A stretch of 64,000 nt of DNA from Streptomyces sp. ICBB 8177 (GCF_003144095.1 NZ_NSKH01000024.1:134455-198454), one strand, 5' to 3'; positions 27,789 through 36,923 are shown, numbered from the stretch's first letter. Notes: a model not told the origin generated them from the letters alone. Translations and numbers: made by a program.

Positions 27789-29144
27789 ATGAGTTGGCAG
27801 CCACCGGCGCTCGACGTCGACGCCCTGCTGGACGATCCGGACACCCGGATCGTCGTCTGCTGCGGTTCCGGCGGCGTCGGCAAGACGACGACCGCCGCCG
27901 CGCTCGGCCTGCGCGCGGCGGAACGCGGCCGGGCCGCCGTGGTGCTCACCATCGACCCGGCGCGGCGGCTGGCGCAGTCGATGGGCCTCACCGAGCTGGA
28001 CAACACCCCGCGCCGGGTCCCGGGCATCGACGAGTCGGCGGGCGGCAGGCTCGACGCGATGATGCTGGACATGAAGCGGACGTTCGACGACGTCGTGCTG
28101 GCCAACGCCGATCCGGAGCGCGCCCGGGCGATCCTGGAGAACCCCTTCTACCAGTCGCTGTCGGCCGGCTTCGCGGGCACGCAGGAGTACATGGCCATGG
28201 AGAAGCTTGGCCAGCTGCGGGCGCGCGACGAGTGGGACCTGATCGTCGTCGACACCCCGCCGAGCCGGTCGGCGCTGGACTTCCTGGACGCGCCCAAGCG
28301 GCTGGGGTCGTTCCTGGACGGACGGTTCATCAAGCTGCTGATGGCGCCGGCCAAGGCGGGCGGCCGGGCCGGGATGATGTTCCTGAACGCGGGGATGTCG
28401 ATGATGACGGGCGCCCTCAACAAGGTGGTGGGCGCCCATCTGCTCAAGGACGTGCAGACCTTCGTGGCCGCGATGGACACGATGTTCGGCGGCTTCCGCA
28501 AGCGGGCCGACGCGACCTACCGGCTGCTCCAGACACCGGGCACCGCGTTCCTGGTGGTCGCGGCGCCCGAACGGGACGCGCTGCGCGAGGCGTCGTACTT
28601 CGTGGAACGGCTCGCGGCCGAACGCATGCCGCTCGCCGGCCTGGTGCTCAACCGGGTGCACGGCAGCGAGGCCGCCCGGCTCACCGCGGAACGCGCCCTG
28701 GCGGCGGCGGAGGCCCTGGAGGAGATGGCGGAGGAGGAGCTGCCCGATGCCGTGGAGCACGTGGACGATGCCGTGGACCCCGTGACCGTTGCCGAGGGAA
28801 GCGGGACGGACGCAAGGGAGACATCGGGCACTTCAGACGTATCGGACGGGGAGGGTGTCACAGTACCGCAACAGCCTTCCGCCGACGCCGAGTCGACTTC
28901 CGCGTACGACCCGGAGCCGGGAGCGGACCTGCCCGCGGAGCTGCTCGCCGCCGGTCTGCTGCGGTTGCACGCCGAACGCATGCAGGTGGTCGCCCGCGAG
29001 CGCCGCACCCGCGAGCGCTTCGCGTCGGTCCACCCGGACGTGGCCGTCGCCGAGGTGGCCGCGCTCCCCGGCGACGTGCACGACCTGGACGGCCTGCGCG
29101 AGGTGGGCGAGCGGCTGGCGAACGGTCAGCCCACGGCCGCGTAG
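27789..29144 (+). CDS. ArsA-like ATPase 2 with acidic insert
   Basis: A 451-residue paralogue with P-loop CGSGGVGKTTTAAALGLRAA, IDPARRLAQSMG and VDTPPSRSALDFLD. Between the ATPase core and a C-terminal helical segment lies a low-complexity acidic/Ser/Thr region (about residues 310-385, starting near EEMAEEELPDAVEHVDD). The ATG at 27789 was chosen over GTG 27687 because the conserved region starts shortly after it. The 3' end overlaps the convergent wblA gene by 19 bases. Confidence 0.85.
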   Translation: MSWQPPALDVDALLDDPDTRIVVCCGSGGVGKTTTAAALGLRAAERGRAAVVLTIDPARRLAQSMGLTELDNTPRRVPGIDESAGGRLDAMMLDMKRTFDDVVLANADPERARAILENPFYQSLSAGFAGTQEYMAMEKLGQLRARDEWDLIVVDTPPSRSALDFLDAPKRLGSFLDGRFIKLLMAPAKAGGRAGMMFLNAGMSMMTGALNKVVGAHLLKDVQTFVAAMDTMFGGFRKRADATYRLLQTPGTAFLVVAAPERDALREASYFVERLAAERMPLAGLVLNRVHGSEAARLTAERALAAAEALEEMAEEELPDAVEHVDDAVDPVTVAEGSGTDARETSGTSDVSDGEGVTVPQQPSADAESTSAYDPEPGADLPAELLAAGLLRLHAERMQVVARERRTRERFASVHPDVAVAEVAALPGDVHDLDGLREVGERLANGQPTAA

Positions 29145-29461
29145 TCCTCTTCGTCCTCGAGGTCCGCGGTGAGCAGGCCCATGCCGCGTTCGTACTCGTG
29201 CCGCGCGGTCTCCAGCAGCCTCCGCCAGGAGGTGACCGTGGGCCTGCGGCGCAGCAGTGCCCTGCGCTCGCGCTCCGTCATCCCGCCCCAGACGCCGAAC
29301 TCGACACGGTTGTCGAGGGCGTCGGCCAGGCACTCGGTCCGCACCGGGCATCCGGTGCACACCGCCTTGGCCCTGTTCTGCGCCGCCCCCTGGACGAAGA
29401 GTTCGTCCGGATCAGTGGTGCGGCACGCTGCCTGCGCACTCCAGTCGGTAACCCAGCTCAT
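29126..29461 (-). CDS. wblA: WhiB-like regulator WblA
   Basis: A 111-residue WhiB-family protein. Four cysteines that would bind a [4Fe-4S] cluster are in AACRTT and VCTGCPVRTEC; the GVWGGMTERERRALLRRRP motif and basic tail follow. The sequence beginning MSWVTDWSAQAACRTTDPDE and the position between the ArsA-like pair and the penicillin-binding protein identify it as WblA, a pleiotropic repressor of antibiotic production that promotes sporulation. An in-frame ATG at 29518 would add 19 residues; the shorter form matches known WblA. Confidence 0.93.
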   Translation of the reverse strand: MSWVTDWSAQAACRTTDPDELFVQGAAQNRAKAVCTGCPVRTECLADALDNRVEFGVWGGMTERERRALLRRRPTVTSWRRLLETARHEYERGMGLLTADLEDEEDYAAVG

Positions 29462-29869
29462 GCTGGCGCCGTCCTCTCCCGAATCGGGGCTCCCCCACGG
29501 CGGCAGCGGCATATTCACCGCCGCCAGTTGAGGACGTTACGGAAGGCGAGCACCGCACAACAGCCCTTTCAGGCCCAATCTTGGATGGTCCGAATGGACT
29601 ATGCGTGCGCGGCAGATCACCCAACGGAGTGACCAGGGTTCATAGCTGACACTCAGGACATCTCGCCGGTCATTTTCCGGTATATTCCGGACAGTTGGGA
29701 CGTATTGCTGACCGAGACCTCTGGCATATGCCAGGAATCAGGACAGCTCTCATCACCCACAAGAGTGAATAACGAGGGCAGAGGACGGCCTGGGGGAGGC
29801 TCATGCGATTCACAGACTAGGCGAACAGGTGGCCGCACGTCCTCAGAATCGCCACGTAGGCTGCCCTCC
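29462..29869. promoter_or_regulatory. wblA / penicillin-binding protein divergent control region
   Basis: A 408-bp gap, AT-richer than its surroundings. It holds CTGGCATATGCCAG, a perfect 14-bp palindrome at 29721-29734 whose halves resemble the AdpA core TGGC, and TCCGG-N6-CCGGA at 29676-29691. TCACCCAACGGAGTGA lies near 29618. These are candidate operators only; no gene is seen. Confidence 0.45.
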
Positions 29870-32131
29870 ATGGGTTACATGCGTTCGGGCGGGGGCCGGC
29901 CGTCGCGACCGACGGCCCGGCACGTGGCGAAGTTCCTCGGTGTCAGCGTGCTGGCGGGAGTGGTGATGGCGGGCATCGCGCTGCCCGCGACCGGCGCCCT
30001 GGGGCTGACCGCCAAGGGCACCGCGCAGCAGTTCAACGATCTGCCGGGCGAGTTGAAGCGCCCGCCGCTGAGCCAGGCCTCGCACATCCTGGACGCCAAC
30101 GGCGACCTCATCGCCACCGTCTACTCCCGCGACCGCACGGTCGTGCCGCTGAACCAGATCAACCCGGTGATGCAGAAGGCCATCGTCGCCATCGAGGACT
30201 CGCGCTTCTGGCAGCACGGCCCAATCGACCCCAAGGGCATCCTGCGGGCGCTCGGCACCAACGCCCAGGACGGCGGCGTCGCCCAGGGCGCGTCCACGCT
30301 GACCCAGCAGTACGTCAAGAACGTCTTCATCGAGGAGGCGGGCGACGACCCCAAGGCGGTCGCCGAGGCCACCCAGCAGACCATCGGCCGCAAGATCAAG
30401 GAACTGAAGTACGCGATCCAGATCGAGAAGGAGCTGGGCAAGAAGCAGATCCTGAACAACTACCTGAACATCACCTTCTTCGGTGAGCAGGCGTACGGGA
30501 TCGAGGCCGCCTCCGAGCGCTACTTCTCCACCCACGCGGCCGACCTGAGCCTGGACCAGTCCGCGCTGCTGGCCGGGCTCGTGCAGTCGCCCACCGGATA
30601 CGACCCGCTGGAGCACCCCAAGGCGGCCACCGACCGGCGCAACACCGTGCTGATGCGCATGGCCCAGCTCGGCGACATCAGCAACGCGCAGGCGAAGGCC
30701 GCCGAGGCCCAGCCCCTCGGCCTCAAGCCCAGCACCCCGAAGAACGGCTGCATCACCGCCGTCATGGGAGCCGGCTTCTTCTGCGACTACGTGCGCGAGC
30801 AGTTCCTCAACGATCCGGCCTTCGGCTCCACCGCCCAGGCCCGCGCCAAGCGCTGGGAGACCGGCGGCATGACGATCCGCACGACGCTGGACCCGAAGGC
30901 GCAGCAGGCCGTGCAGGCGTCCATCACCAAGCACGTCTACAAGTCCGACCCGGTCGCCACCGCCGTCACCCTCGTCCAGCCCGGCACCGGCAAGATCCTC
31001 GCGATGGGGCAGTCGCGGCCGTACGGCTTCGACACCGACGAGACGCAGATCAACTACAGCGTCAACCAGACCATGGGCGGCGGCATGGGCTTCCAGTCCG
31101 GCTCGACGTTCAAGCCGATCACCGCGGCGGCGGCCATCGACAGCGGCACCGACCCCAACACCGTCGAGCCCGCGCCGTACTCGATGTCGTACCCCAGCTC
31201 GGTCAGCACCTGCGGCAAGCCCTGGGTCAACAGTGGTGGCGAATCGCTGACGAACGAGTCCAAGTCCGAGGTCGGCCCGATGAACATGAAGAAGGCGATG
31301 GCCCTGTCGGTCAACACCTACTTCGTCCAGCTCATCGGTCAGGTCGGCATCTGCCCGGTGACCCAGATGGCCTCCAAGCTGGGCGTGACGCAGTCCAACG
31401 GCGACGCCCTCCAGCAGGTCCCGTCCGTCACGCTCGGCACCCAGCTGGTCTCGCCGCTGACCATGGCCTCGGCCTACGCGACCTTCGCCAACCACGGCGT
31501 CTACTGCTCGCCGACCGCCATCGAGTCGATCACCGACGCCTCCGGCAAGTCGATCCCGGTGCCCGCCACCTCCTGCAGGCAGGCCATGTCGGCGAACACC
31601 GCGGCCACCATCAACACCCTGCTCAAGGGCGTGGTCGAAGACGGCACCGGTACGCTCGCCGGCCTCAAGGACCGTGACAGCGCGGGCAAGACCGGTACGA
31701 CGGACGGCCTGAAGAACGCGTGGTTCGTCGGCTACACCTCGGACATGGCCGGCGCGGTCTGGGTCGGCGACCCCACGGGCAACCGCGACATGTACAACAT
31801 CACCATCGGCGGCGTCTTCCACGCCCAGGTGATGGGTGCCGACACCCCGGGCCCGATCTGGCACGACGCGGTGAGCGGCGCCCTGGCGGGCACCTCGTCG
31901 CCCCCGCTGTCCACGGTCCAGCTCTCCGGTGACAACAACGGGGACAACGGCGGCAACGGTTCGAACACCGGCGACCAGACGCAGAACCCGCCGAGCGGCA
32001 ACGGCAACGGCGGCAACCACAAGGGTCACAAGAAGCACGACCCGAACCCGTTCCCGTCCGGCTTCATCGGCGGCGGTGACAACGGCGGCGACAACGGTGA
32101 CGGGGGCGACGGCGGCGGCATCTTCCCGTAG
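29870..32131 (+). CDS. class A penicillin-binding protein
   Basis: A 753-residue bifunctional peptidoglycan synthase. It has a short cytoplasmic N-terminus and one membrane helix (FLGVSVLAGVVMAGIALPA). The GT51 glycosyltransferase motifs are AIVAIEDSRFWQHGPIDPKG and QGASTLTQQYVKNVF. The transpeptidase domain has SGSTFKPI (SxxK), SVNTYF (SxN) and KTGTTDG (KTG). The C-terminus is a Gly/Asn/Asp/His-rich disordered tail outside the cell. The ATG at 29870 was chosen to give a short basic cytoplasmic end; an ATG at 29879 is alternative. It is divergent from wblA. Confidence 0.93.
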   Translation: MGYMRSGGGRPSRPTARHVAKFLGVSVLAGVVMAGIALPATGALGLTAKGTAQQFNDLPGELKRPPLSQASHILDANGDLIATVYSRDRTVVPLNQINPVMQKAIVAIEDSRFWQHGPIDPKGILRALGTNAQDGGVAQGASTLTQQYVKNVFIEEAGDDPKAVAEATQQTIGRKIKELKYAIQIEKELGKKQILNNYLNITFFGEQAYGIEAASERYFSTHAADLSLDQSALLAGLVQSPTGYDPLEHPKAATDRRNTVLMRMAQLGDISNAQAKAAEAQPLGLKPSTPKNGCITAVMGAGFFCDYVREQFLNDPAFGSTAQARAKRWETGGMTIRTTLDPKAQQAVQASITKHVYKSDPVATAVTLVQPGTGKILAMGQSRPYGFDTDETQINYSVNQTMGGGMGFQSGSTFKPITAAAAIDSGTDPNTVEPAPYSMSYPSSVSTCGKPWVNSGGESLTNESKSEVGPMNMKKAMALSVNTYFVQLIGQVGICPVTQMASKLGVTQSNGDALQQVPSVTLGTQLVSPLTMASAYATFANHGVYCSPTAIESITDASGKSIPVPATSCRQAMSANTAATINTLLKGVVEDGTGTLAGLKDRDSAGKTGTTDGLKNAWFVGYTSDMAGAVWVGDPTGNRDMYNITIGGVFHAQVMGADTPGPIWHDAVSGALAGTSSPPLSTVQLSGDNNGDNGGNGSNTGDQTQNPPSGNGNGGNHKGHKKHDPNPFPSGFIGGGDNGGDNGDGGDGGGIFP

Positions 32132-32163
32132 ACCGACCGGGGCCGCCGAGGGGTGGCCCGGAC

Positions 32164-32210
32164 ACGACAGCGCGCGGTGCGAAGGCGTTCTTCGCACCGC
32201 GCGCTGTCGT
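32164..32210 (+). terminator. 21-bp-stem terminator hairpin
   Basis: Perfect 21-bp stem (ACGACAGCGCGCGGTGCGAAG and its complement) with loop GCGTT, 33 bases after the penicillin-binding protein stop. It is between convergent genes and probably works in both directions. Confidence 0.85.
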
Positions 32211-32299
32211 CGTCCCGCGGCGACCGGGGCCGGCCGTCGGTTGCATCGGCCGTCGCAGAGGTGGCCGGGGGCCAGGCGCTCGAGGAGAGGTGACCGGGG

Positions 32300-32770
32300 T
32301 CAGGAGCCCGCGAGCTGGCGCTTGACCTCTGCCGCCACACGGCCGCCTTCCGCGCGGCCGGCGATCCTCGGGTTGGCGATCTTCATGACCGCGCCCATCG
32401 CCCGCGGTCCCTCCGCCCCGCCGGCCGTCGCCTCGCGCACCGCGTCGGCGACGATCGCGGACAGCTCCTCGTCGGAGAGTTGCTTCGGCAGATACTCGGC
32501 GAGCACCTCGCCCTCGGCCCGCTCCCGCTCCGCCTGGTCCGCGCGACCGCCCTGGGCGAACGCCTCCGCCGCCTCCCGGCGCTTCTTCGCCTCGCGGGCG
32601 ATCACCTTCAGCACCTCGTCGTCGGACAGCTCGCGGGCGGACTTGCCCGCGACCTCCTCGGTGGTGACGGCCGACAGCGTCAGGCGCAGCGTGGACGAGC
32701 GCAGCTCGTCGCGGCCCTTGATGGCAGCGGTGAGGTCCTCCTGGAGGCGCTGCTTGAGCGTGGTGGTCAT
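32300..32770 (-). CDS. GatB/YqeY domain-containing protein
   Basis: A 156-residue YqeY-like protein, mostly helical: MTTTLKQRLQEDLTAAIKGR, then RSSTLRLTLSAV, YLPKQLSDEELSAIV and AMGAVMKI. The family resembles the C-terminal tRNA-binding region of GatB, but its own role is unproven. It is divergent from the metallophosphoesterase gene, with about 80 bp between starts. Confidence 0.85.
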   Translation of the reverse strand: MTTTLKQRLQEDLTAAIKGRDELRSSTLRLTLSAVTTEEVAGKSARELSDDEVLKVIAREAKKRREAAEAFAQGGRADQAERERAEGEVLAEYLPKQLSDEELSAIVADAVREATAGGAEGPRAMGAVMKIANPRIAGRAEGGRVAAEVKRQLAGS

Positions 32771-32849
32771 AGTCGCGAGTCTGCCACGTGGACGCCGGGG
32801 CGAGCGTCATGATTTCTTGCCCACACGGCGGTCTGCGACCATGGGGCGC

Positions 32850-33779
32850 ATGCGCGCTCGTTATGGGATCCCGCTGGGAATCACGGCTGTCGGCGCGGCC
32901 GGTGTGGCGTACGCCGCCGGCTTCGAGGTTCGCTCCTTCCGGCTGCGCCGGGTCGAGGTGCCGGTGCTGAAGCCGGGGGCGCGCCCGTTGCGCGTGCTCC
33001 AGGTGTCCGACGTCCACATGGTGCGAGGCCAGGACAAGAAGCGACGCTGGTTGCAGTCGCTGGCCGGGCTGCGCCCCGACTTCGTGATCAACACCGGCGA
33101 CAACCTCTCCGACCCCGAGGCCGTCCCCGACGTGCTGGACGCGCTCGGCCCGCTGCTGGAGTTCCCCGGCGCGTACGTCTTCGGTTCGAACGACTACTAC
33201 GGGCCCAAGCTACGCAACCCGGCCCGCTACCTGGTGGAGAAGGCGCGGGGGCAGCACGGCCTGAACGGCAACGCCCCCGCCCGCGGCGTGATCCACAACC
33301 CGTGGGAGGACCTGCGCGACGCGTTCGACATGGCGGGCTGGACCGGCCTGAACAACGCCCGCGGCCGTCTGAAGCTCTCCGACGGCACGGAGATCGCGCT
33401 GACCGGGCTGGACGACCCGCACATCAAGCGGGACCGGTACGGGATGGTCTCCGGCGGGCCGTCGAGTGACGCGGATCTCAGTCTGGCCGTCGTCCACGCC
33501 CCGTACCTGCGCGTGCTGGACGCCTTCGCGGCGGACGGCTACCCGCTGATCCTGGCCGGCCACACCCACGGCGGCCAGCTGTGCGTCCCCTTCTACGGCG
33601 CCCTGGTCACCAACTGCGACCTGGACACCCGCCGGGTGAAGGGCCTGTCCACGCACCGCGCGGGCGGCCACCACGCCCACCTCCACGTCTCCGCGGGCTG
33701 CGGCACGAACCGCTACACCCCGGTCCGCTTCGCCTGCCCCCCGGAAGCCACGCTGCTCACCCTGACCCCGCGCCGGTAA
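32850..33779 (+). CDS. membrane-anchored metallophosphoesterase
   Basis: A 309-residue calcineurin-like phosphoesterase with a N-terminal hydrophobic segment (YGIPLGITAVGAAGVAYAAG). Metal-binding motifs are QVSDVHM, NTGDNLSD, GSNDYY, VVHAPYL and AGHTHGGQ. This is the YkuE/YaeI-like branch, often acting on lipid A or nucleotide substrates. The ATG at 32850 is used; an ATG nine bases upstream is possible. The last chromosomal gene before tRNA-Pro. Confidence 0.88.
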   Translation: MRARYGIPLGITAVGAAGVAYAAGFEVRSFRLRRVEVPVLKPGARPLRVLQVSDVHMVRGQDKKRRWLQSLAGLRPDFVINTGDNLSDPEAVPDVLDALGPLLEFPGAYVFGSNDYYGPKLRNPARYLVEKARGQHGLNGNAPARGVIHNPWEDLRDAFDMAGWTGLNNARGRLKLSDGTEIALTGLDDPHIKRDRYGMVSGGPSSDADLSLAVVHAPYLRVLDAFAADGYPLILAGHTHGGQLCVPFYGALVTNCDLDTRRVKGLSTHRAGGHHAHLHVSAGCGTNRYTPVRFACPPEATLLTLTPRR

Positions 33780-33828
33780 CCGGATTTCGCCTCAGCTCCC
33801 CGGTCCGCTAGAGTATTCCTCGTTGCAC

Positions 33829-33902
33829 CGGGGTGTGGCGCAGCTTGGCAGCGCGCTTCGTTCGGGACGAAGAGGCCGTGGGTTCAAATCCCGCCACCCC
33901 GA
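33829..33902 (+). tRNA. tRNA-Pro (CGG anticodon)
   Basis: A 74-base tRNA with a complete cloverleaf: acceptor CGGGGTG/CACCCCG, D-stem GCGC/GCGC, anticodon stem CTTCG/CGAAG with loop TTCGGGA (anticodon CGG), T-stem GTGGG/CCCGC with TTCAAAT. CCA is not encoded. The 3' half is the left attachment site of the genomic island, and the gene is left intact by the insertion. Confidence 0.95.
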
Positions 33903-33903
33903 C
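33861..33903 (+). repeat. attL, left copy of tRNA-Pro 3' end
   Basis: Forty-three bases, from the first T of the anticodon loop (TTCGGGACGAAG...) through the discriminator and one base beyond, are repeated exactly at 61451-61493. Similarity continues past the core (GTGAAACACC and ATCAGGG in both). This is the classic crossover region of a tyrosine-recombinase element in a tRNA gene. Confidence 0.9.
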
Positions 33904-33918
33904 TGGTGAAACACCTAA

Positions 33919-33956
33919 TCAGGGGCCTGATCCGCGAGAGCGGGTCGGGCCCCTGA
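33919..33956 (+). terminator. element-side terminator after tRNA-Pro
   Basis: A 17-bp stem with two G-T wobbles and loop GAGA begins 17 bases after the tRNA. By the logic of integration this hairpin came with the island and replaces the original one now found at 61508-61545. Confidence 0.7.
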
Positions 33957-33975
33957 GTCGTTCCGGGGCCAATCT

Positions 33976-34022
33976 TGGGAGCCGTTTGGGAGCCGACTTC
34001 GGGATGCGGCTCCCAAACGGCT
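33976..34022. repeat. arm-type TGGGAGCC repeats near attL
   Basis: TGGGAGCC occurs at 33976 and 33987 (11-bp period), and inverted at 34008. The pair AGCCGTTTGGGAGCC / GGCTCCCAAACGGCT forms a perfect 15-bp inverted repeat around 13 bases. A matching TGGGAGCC pair with the same period lies near attR. These look like integrase arm sites; alternatively they form a hairpin of other use. The rest of the gap up to 34163 shows no gene. Confidence 0.5.
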
Positions 34023-34163
34023 GCCCCCAGGCCCACCTGGCTCCTGCTGGGCACGACTTGTCAATCACACCAGGACCCGTGCTCCCGCAAGCCAGGTCGT
34101 CGCCTGTTACGTACCGGCAAGCTCCCAGCACGCCGAGCTGCTCGCAGGCTAGGGTCACACGTC

Positions 34164-35153
34164 ATGGAGATCAGAAGCGAGCAACAGCTGAATCCGGTGG
34201 CCGATGAGGTCTCGGCGATCACGGCTGTAGTACGTCCCATCCTCCTGGGGATCCTCTACTCCCTCAAGGCCGAGGTCGTCGCCGAGATAGGCGAGCGAGC
34301 CGACGTTAAGTTGATGATGTTGCCGCGGCTCCGCCGTCCCGGAGACGGCGACACCGGGATCTGTTTCGAGTACGCAGCACACGACGCGGTGAGTCGCGGA
34401 GAGGACCGCGTCCTTGAGCGCGTCGAAGACGCGCTCAAGCTGTGCAAGGTTCCCGGTGGGGGCGTGAGCTCGATCCTCTTCGGAGCAGAAAAGGCTGGAT
34501 CTCAGCAGCTCATTGACACCGCGAGCGAGCTGCTGACCAACGACTCTTCTCTCTTGTCAGGCACACGCGGGCGCCCCGTGAAGCTGAAGCGGCACCTGAA
34601 CGCTGCGGCTGCGGCGTTCAGGAAGAAGGGGGCAGGCACTGGATTGCCACAAAGCATCAGCGGCCTCTGGCGGGCGGACCTCTTCTTGGGCTCGAACAGC
34701 GATTACTGGGTGGCGACAACCGTGAAGATCAACCCCTCGGGCCTCCGCGGGGACAAGGGGCTCCGGATCGGGATCGTGCCCGCATCTCAGGGGAAGTCCG
34801 ACAAGATCTACGTGGACGACCACCGGAGTCTCGTGGTTTGCCCACTCCCCTACGACGGCAGCTTCGTCGAGACCTTCTACATGGCCTGGGAGGTCGTCAT
34901 GGCATTCCTCGCCGCCGACGCGCAGCTTCCGAAGGAGGCGGCGCTGCCCAGGCCCGCGGCACGTACTGTCGCGCGCTACCTTGCCGATCGTCGTGACTAC
35001 CCAGTTCTCGACGTCGTTGAGGCTCTTGCAGTACTCGCCCAGCCTGGCCTCCTGCAAACCCAGAGCGCTGCCGCCGACCTCGTGCGCTCTGGCGGAACGT
35101 CCGCCGATGTGATCACTTCGGCAGTCCTTGCACCGAGCCCGACGTTCCTCTGA
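34164..35153 (+). CDS. unknown accessory protein
   Basis: A 329-residue protein I do not recognise. It starts MEIRSEQQLNPVADEVSAIT and appears to be a mixed alpha/beta cytoplasmic protein. The segment WRADLFLGSNSDYWVATTVK, an Asp followed by a strand ending in T-V-K, vaguely recalls a PD-(D/E)xK nuclease core but lacks the acidic second residue, so I make no functional claim. Codon use is less GC-biased than in chromosomal neighbours, fitting recent acquisition. It stands alone between attL and the insertion sequence, where defence genes are common. Confidence 0.7.
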   Translation: MEIRSEQQLNPVADEVSAITAVVRPILLGILYSLKAEVVAEIGERADVKLMMLPRLRRPGDGDTGICFEYAAHDAVSRGEDRVLERVEDALKLCKVPGGGVSSILFGAEKAGSQQLIDTASELLTNDSSLLSGTRGRPVKLKRHLNAAAAAFRKKGAGTGLPQSISGLWRADLFLGSNSDYWVATTVKINPSGLRGDKGLRIGIVPASQGKSDKIYVDDHRSLVVCPLPYDGSFVETFYMAWEVVMAFLAADAQLPKEAALPRPAARTVARYLADRRDYPVLDVVEALAVLAQPGLLQTQSAAADLVRSGGTSADVITSAVLAPSPTFL

Positions 35154-35390
35154 TCTTTCCAGCGCCCGGAGCATGTAGTTACAACACGCCCCGGACGCTC
35201 GCAATCATGCCTATACACCCATGAGTCGCCCCTGCAGCAGGGCATCCAACGTACGTACTGGTGATGTCGGGCGCATGGCCAAGCGCGCGTCGAGCGCCGA
35301 CTCCCATTGCTCAGTCAGCCCGAGCTTGAGGCGCTGGGGACTGTAAATCGTTTGGCCCTGTCTCCCTTTCGGTGGTGACGGAGCGTGCCG

Positions 35391-36923
35391 CTATCCGAGG
35401 AGGATGCGGTGGCGAAGCAGGGTGAAGCCTGCTCGTCCGTGCATCTGGCGCGCGATCCGTTTGGTCTTGGTGTTGACGCCCTCGGTGGGGCCGTTGCTGT
35501 AGGGAAGTGTGAGGGCGGCGTTTACGGCGTCGCGGTCTCGTTCCAGCCCTCGGGTGAAGGCATGCAGGTGGGGCAGGTCGGCGCCGCGGACCTGGACGAT
35601 CCAGCACGAGAGTGCGTCGGCGTTGTCGGCGTGCGGTGCAAGGAGCGGTGTGAAGTCGCGTGTGCTTGCGGCTAGTTGAGTCATCTCGGGGCAGGCGGCG
35701 GTGAGTTTGGCCAGGAGTTCGTGTTGCTCGGCCTTGAGGTTGTCGGGTCTGGTCAGCAGCATTCGGGCGAGCCTGCGCGGGGAGATGTGGCTGCGGTCGG
35801 CGTCCGCGCGGCCTTGGTTGATGTACTTGTGCAAGAGGTTCAGGCAGCCCGTGAAGCCGAGGGCTTTGATCTCTTCGAAGAGGTGCTGGACGGGGACGCC
35901 TGGATCCTCGGCCCGGCGTTTGCGCAGGCGCTCGCGGTAGGGGTCGACGAGGCTGGCGCGGTACTTGGGGACGCGGAGCATGCGCTCGGGCCGTTCGGCG
36001 CGGGCATAGCGTTTGACGGTGTTCAGGGCCAGTTCCAGGCGGCGGGCGCATTCGAGCAGGCCGACGCCCTGGTCGAGTAGGTCGTGGACCTGGTGCCAGC
36101 GTTCCAGGGTGGTCTGGGCGCGGGGTCCGTCGTAGATCGGCGCGTGCAGTACGGTGGCCCAGCAGGCGCTGTGCGCCTTGACCTCGCTCAGAGCGGCTTC
36201 GCACAGGTTGTGCCACAGATGCCACCGATCACCGACTTGCGTCGCGCGGGGCAGGGCGCGGCGGATGGCCTCGGCGTAGGTCGCGGAGCCGTCGCGGCAC
36301 ACGATCTCGATGTCCGGATGCTTGCGCAGCCATGCTTCCAGGGTGTCGGCCGTGCGGTCGGGCAGCACGTCGATCCTCTCGTGGGTCTCGGCATCGATGA
36401 TCACGGTGGCGTAGCGGTGCCGCCGGCGCAGCGCGAAGTCGTCGACGCCGATCACGCGGGGTGCCCGCCCAGTGGGCAGCGGGATCCGCAGCAGGGTGCG
36501 AAGAGCCGTGTGACGCGAGACGCCCGCCGCGAGTATCGCCAGCAGACGTGCCCCCGCCCGGCCCGCTAACTCCTTGACCACTGCCTTGACGTGCCTGGTC
36601 AGGCGGGTCGTACGCCGCTGGTATCGGTCCAGCACTCCGGGCACCTGTTCGCGGAAGGTGTGCAGGCAGCCGTGCGTGGGACACACCAGACGCCGAACCC
36701 GCACACGGACCACCACCCGTCGTTCATCGACCGGCAGGTCCGCGACGGTCCGCCAGTGATAGCCGTGCACGCGTTCCGACGAGGCCCCGCACACCGGGCA
36801 AACCGCGGTGTCCAGCGAAGTCCGTGCCCGCACCAAGATCCGCTCACCTTCGTCGGCCACATCCTCGATGACCAGCGGGGACAGGCCCGAAAAGACAGCC
36901 GACACAAGCTCGTTGACATCCAT
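35391..36923 (-). CDS. ISL3 family transposase
   Basis: A 510-residue transposase. The N-terminal zinc-finger-like region has CPVCGASSERVHGYHWR and CPTHGCLHTF. A helix-turn-helix follows, then the DDE domain: IGVDDFALRRRHRYATVII, WHLWHNL and the C-terminal SNGPTEGVNTKTKRIARQMH, which holds the Glu. The gene is full length and appears intact. The ATG at 36923 lies inside the loop of an inverted repeat (36911-36939) that may restrain expression. Confidence 0.92.
   Translation of the reverse strand: MDVNELVSAVFSGLSPLVIEDVADEGERILVRARTSLDTAVCPVCGASSERVHGYHWRTVADLPVDERRVVVRVRVRRLVCPTHGCLHTFREQVPGVLDRYQRRTTRLTRHVKAVVKELAGRAGARLLAILAAGVSRHTALRTLLRIPLPTGRAPRVIGVDDFALRRRHRYATVIIDAETHERIDVLPDRTADTLEAWLRKHPDIEIVCRDGSATYAEAIRRALPRATQVGDRWHLWHNLCEAALSEVKAHSACWATVLHAPIYDGPRAQTTLERWHQVHDLLDQGVGLLECARRLELALNTVKRYARAERPERMLRVPKYRASLVDPYRERLRKRRAEDPGVPVQHLFEEIKALGFTGCLNLLHKYINQGRADADRSHISPRRLARMLLTRPDNLKAEQHELLAKLTAACPEMTQLAASTRDFTPLLAPHADNADALSCWIVQVRGADLPHLHAFTRGLERDRDAVNAALTLPYSNGPTEGVNTKTKRIARQMHGRAGFTLLRHRILLG

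Noticed and set aside
29618-29636. BldD box upstream of wblA (TCAC...GTGA)
   Set aside because: The half-site spacing does not fit the usual 15-bp BldD consensus; kept only as an inverted repeat in the control-region entry.
29843-32197. Minus-strand open frame of 784 codons across the penicillin-binding protein gene
   Set aside because: Reads as Gly/Arg/Val/Asp low complexity and is fully explained by the real plus-strand gene with its transpeptidase motifs.
35154-35353. N-terminal part of the disrupted ImmA/IrrE gene to the left of the insertion sequence
   Set aside because: The frames left of the insertion contain stops and do not continue the peptidase reading when the element is removed, so its 5' part cannot be shown here.
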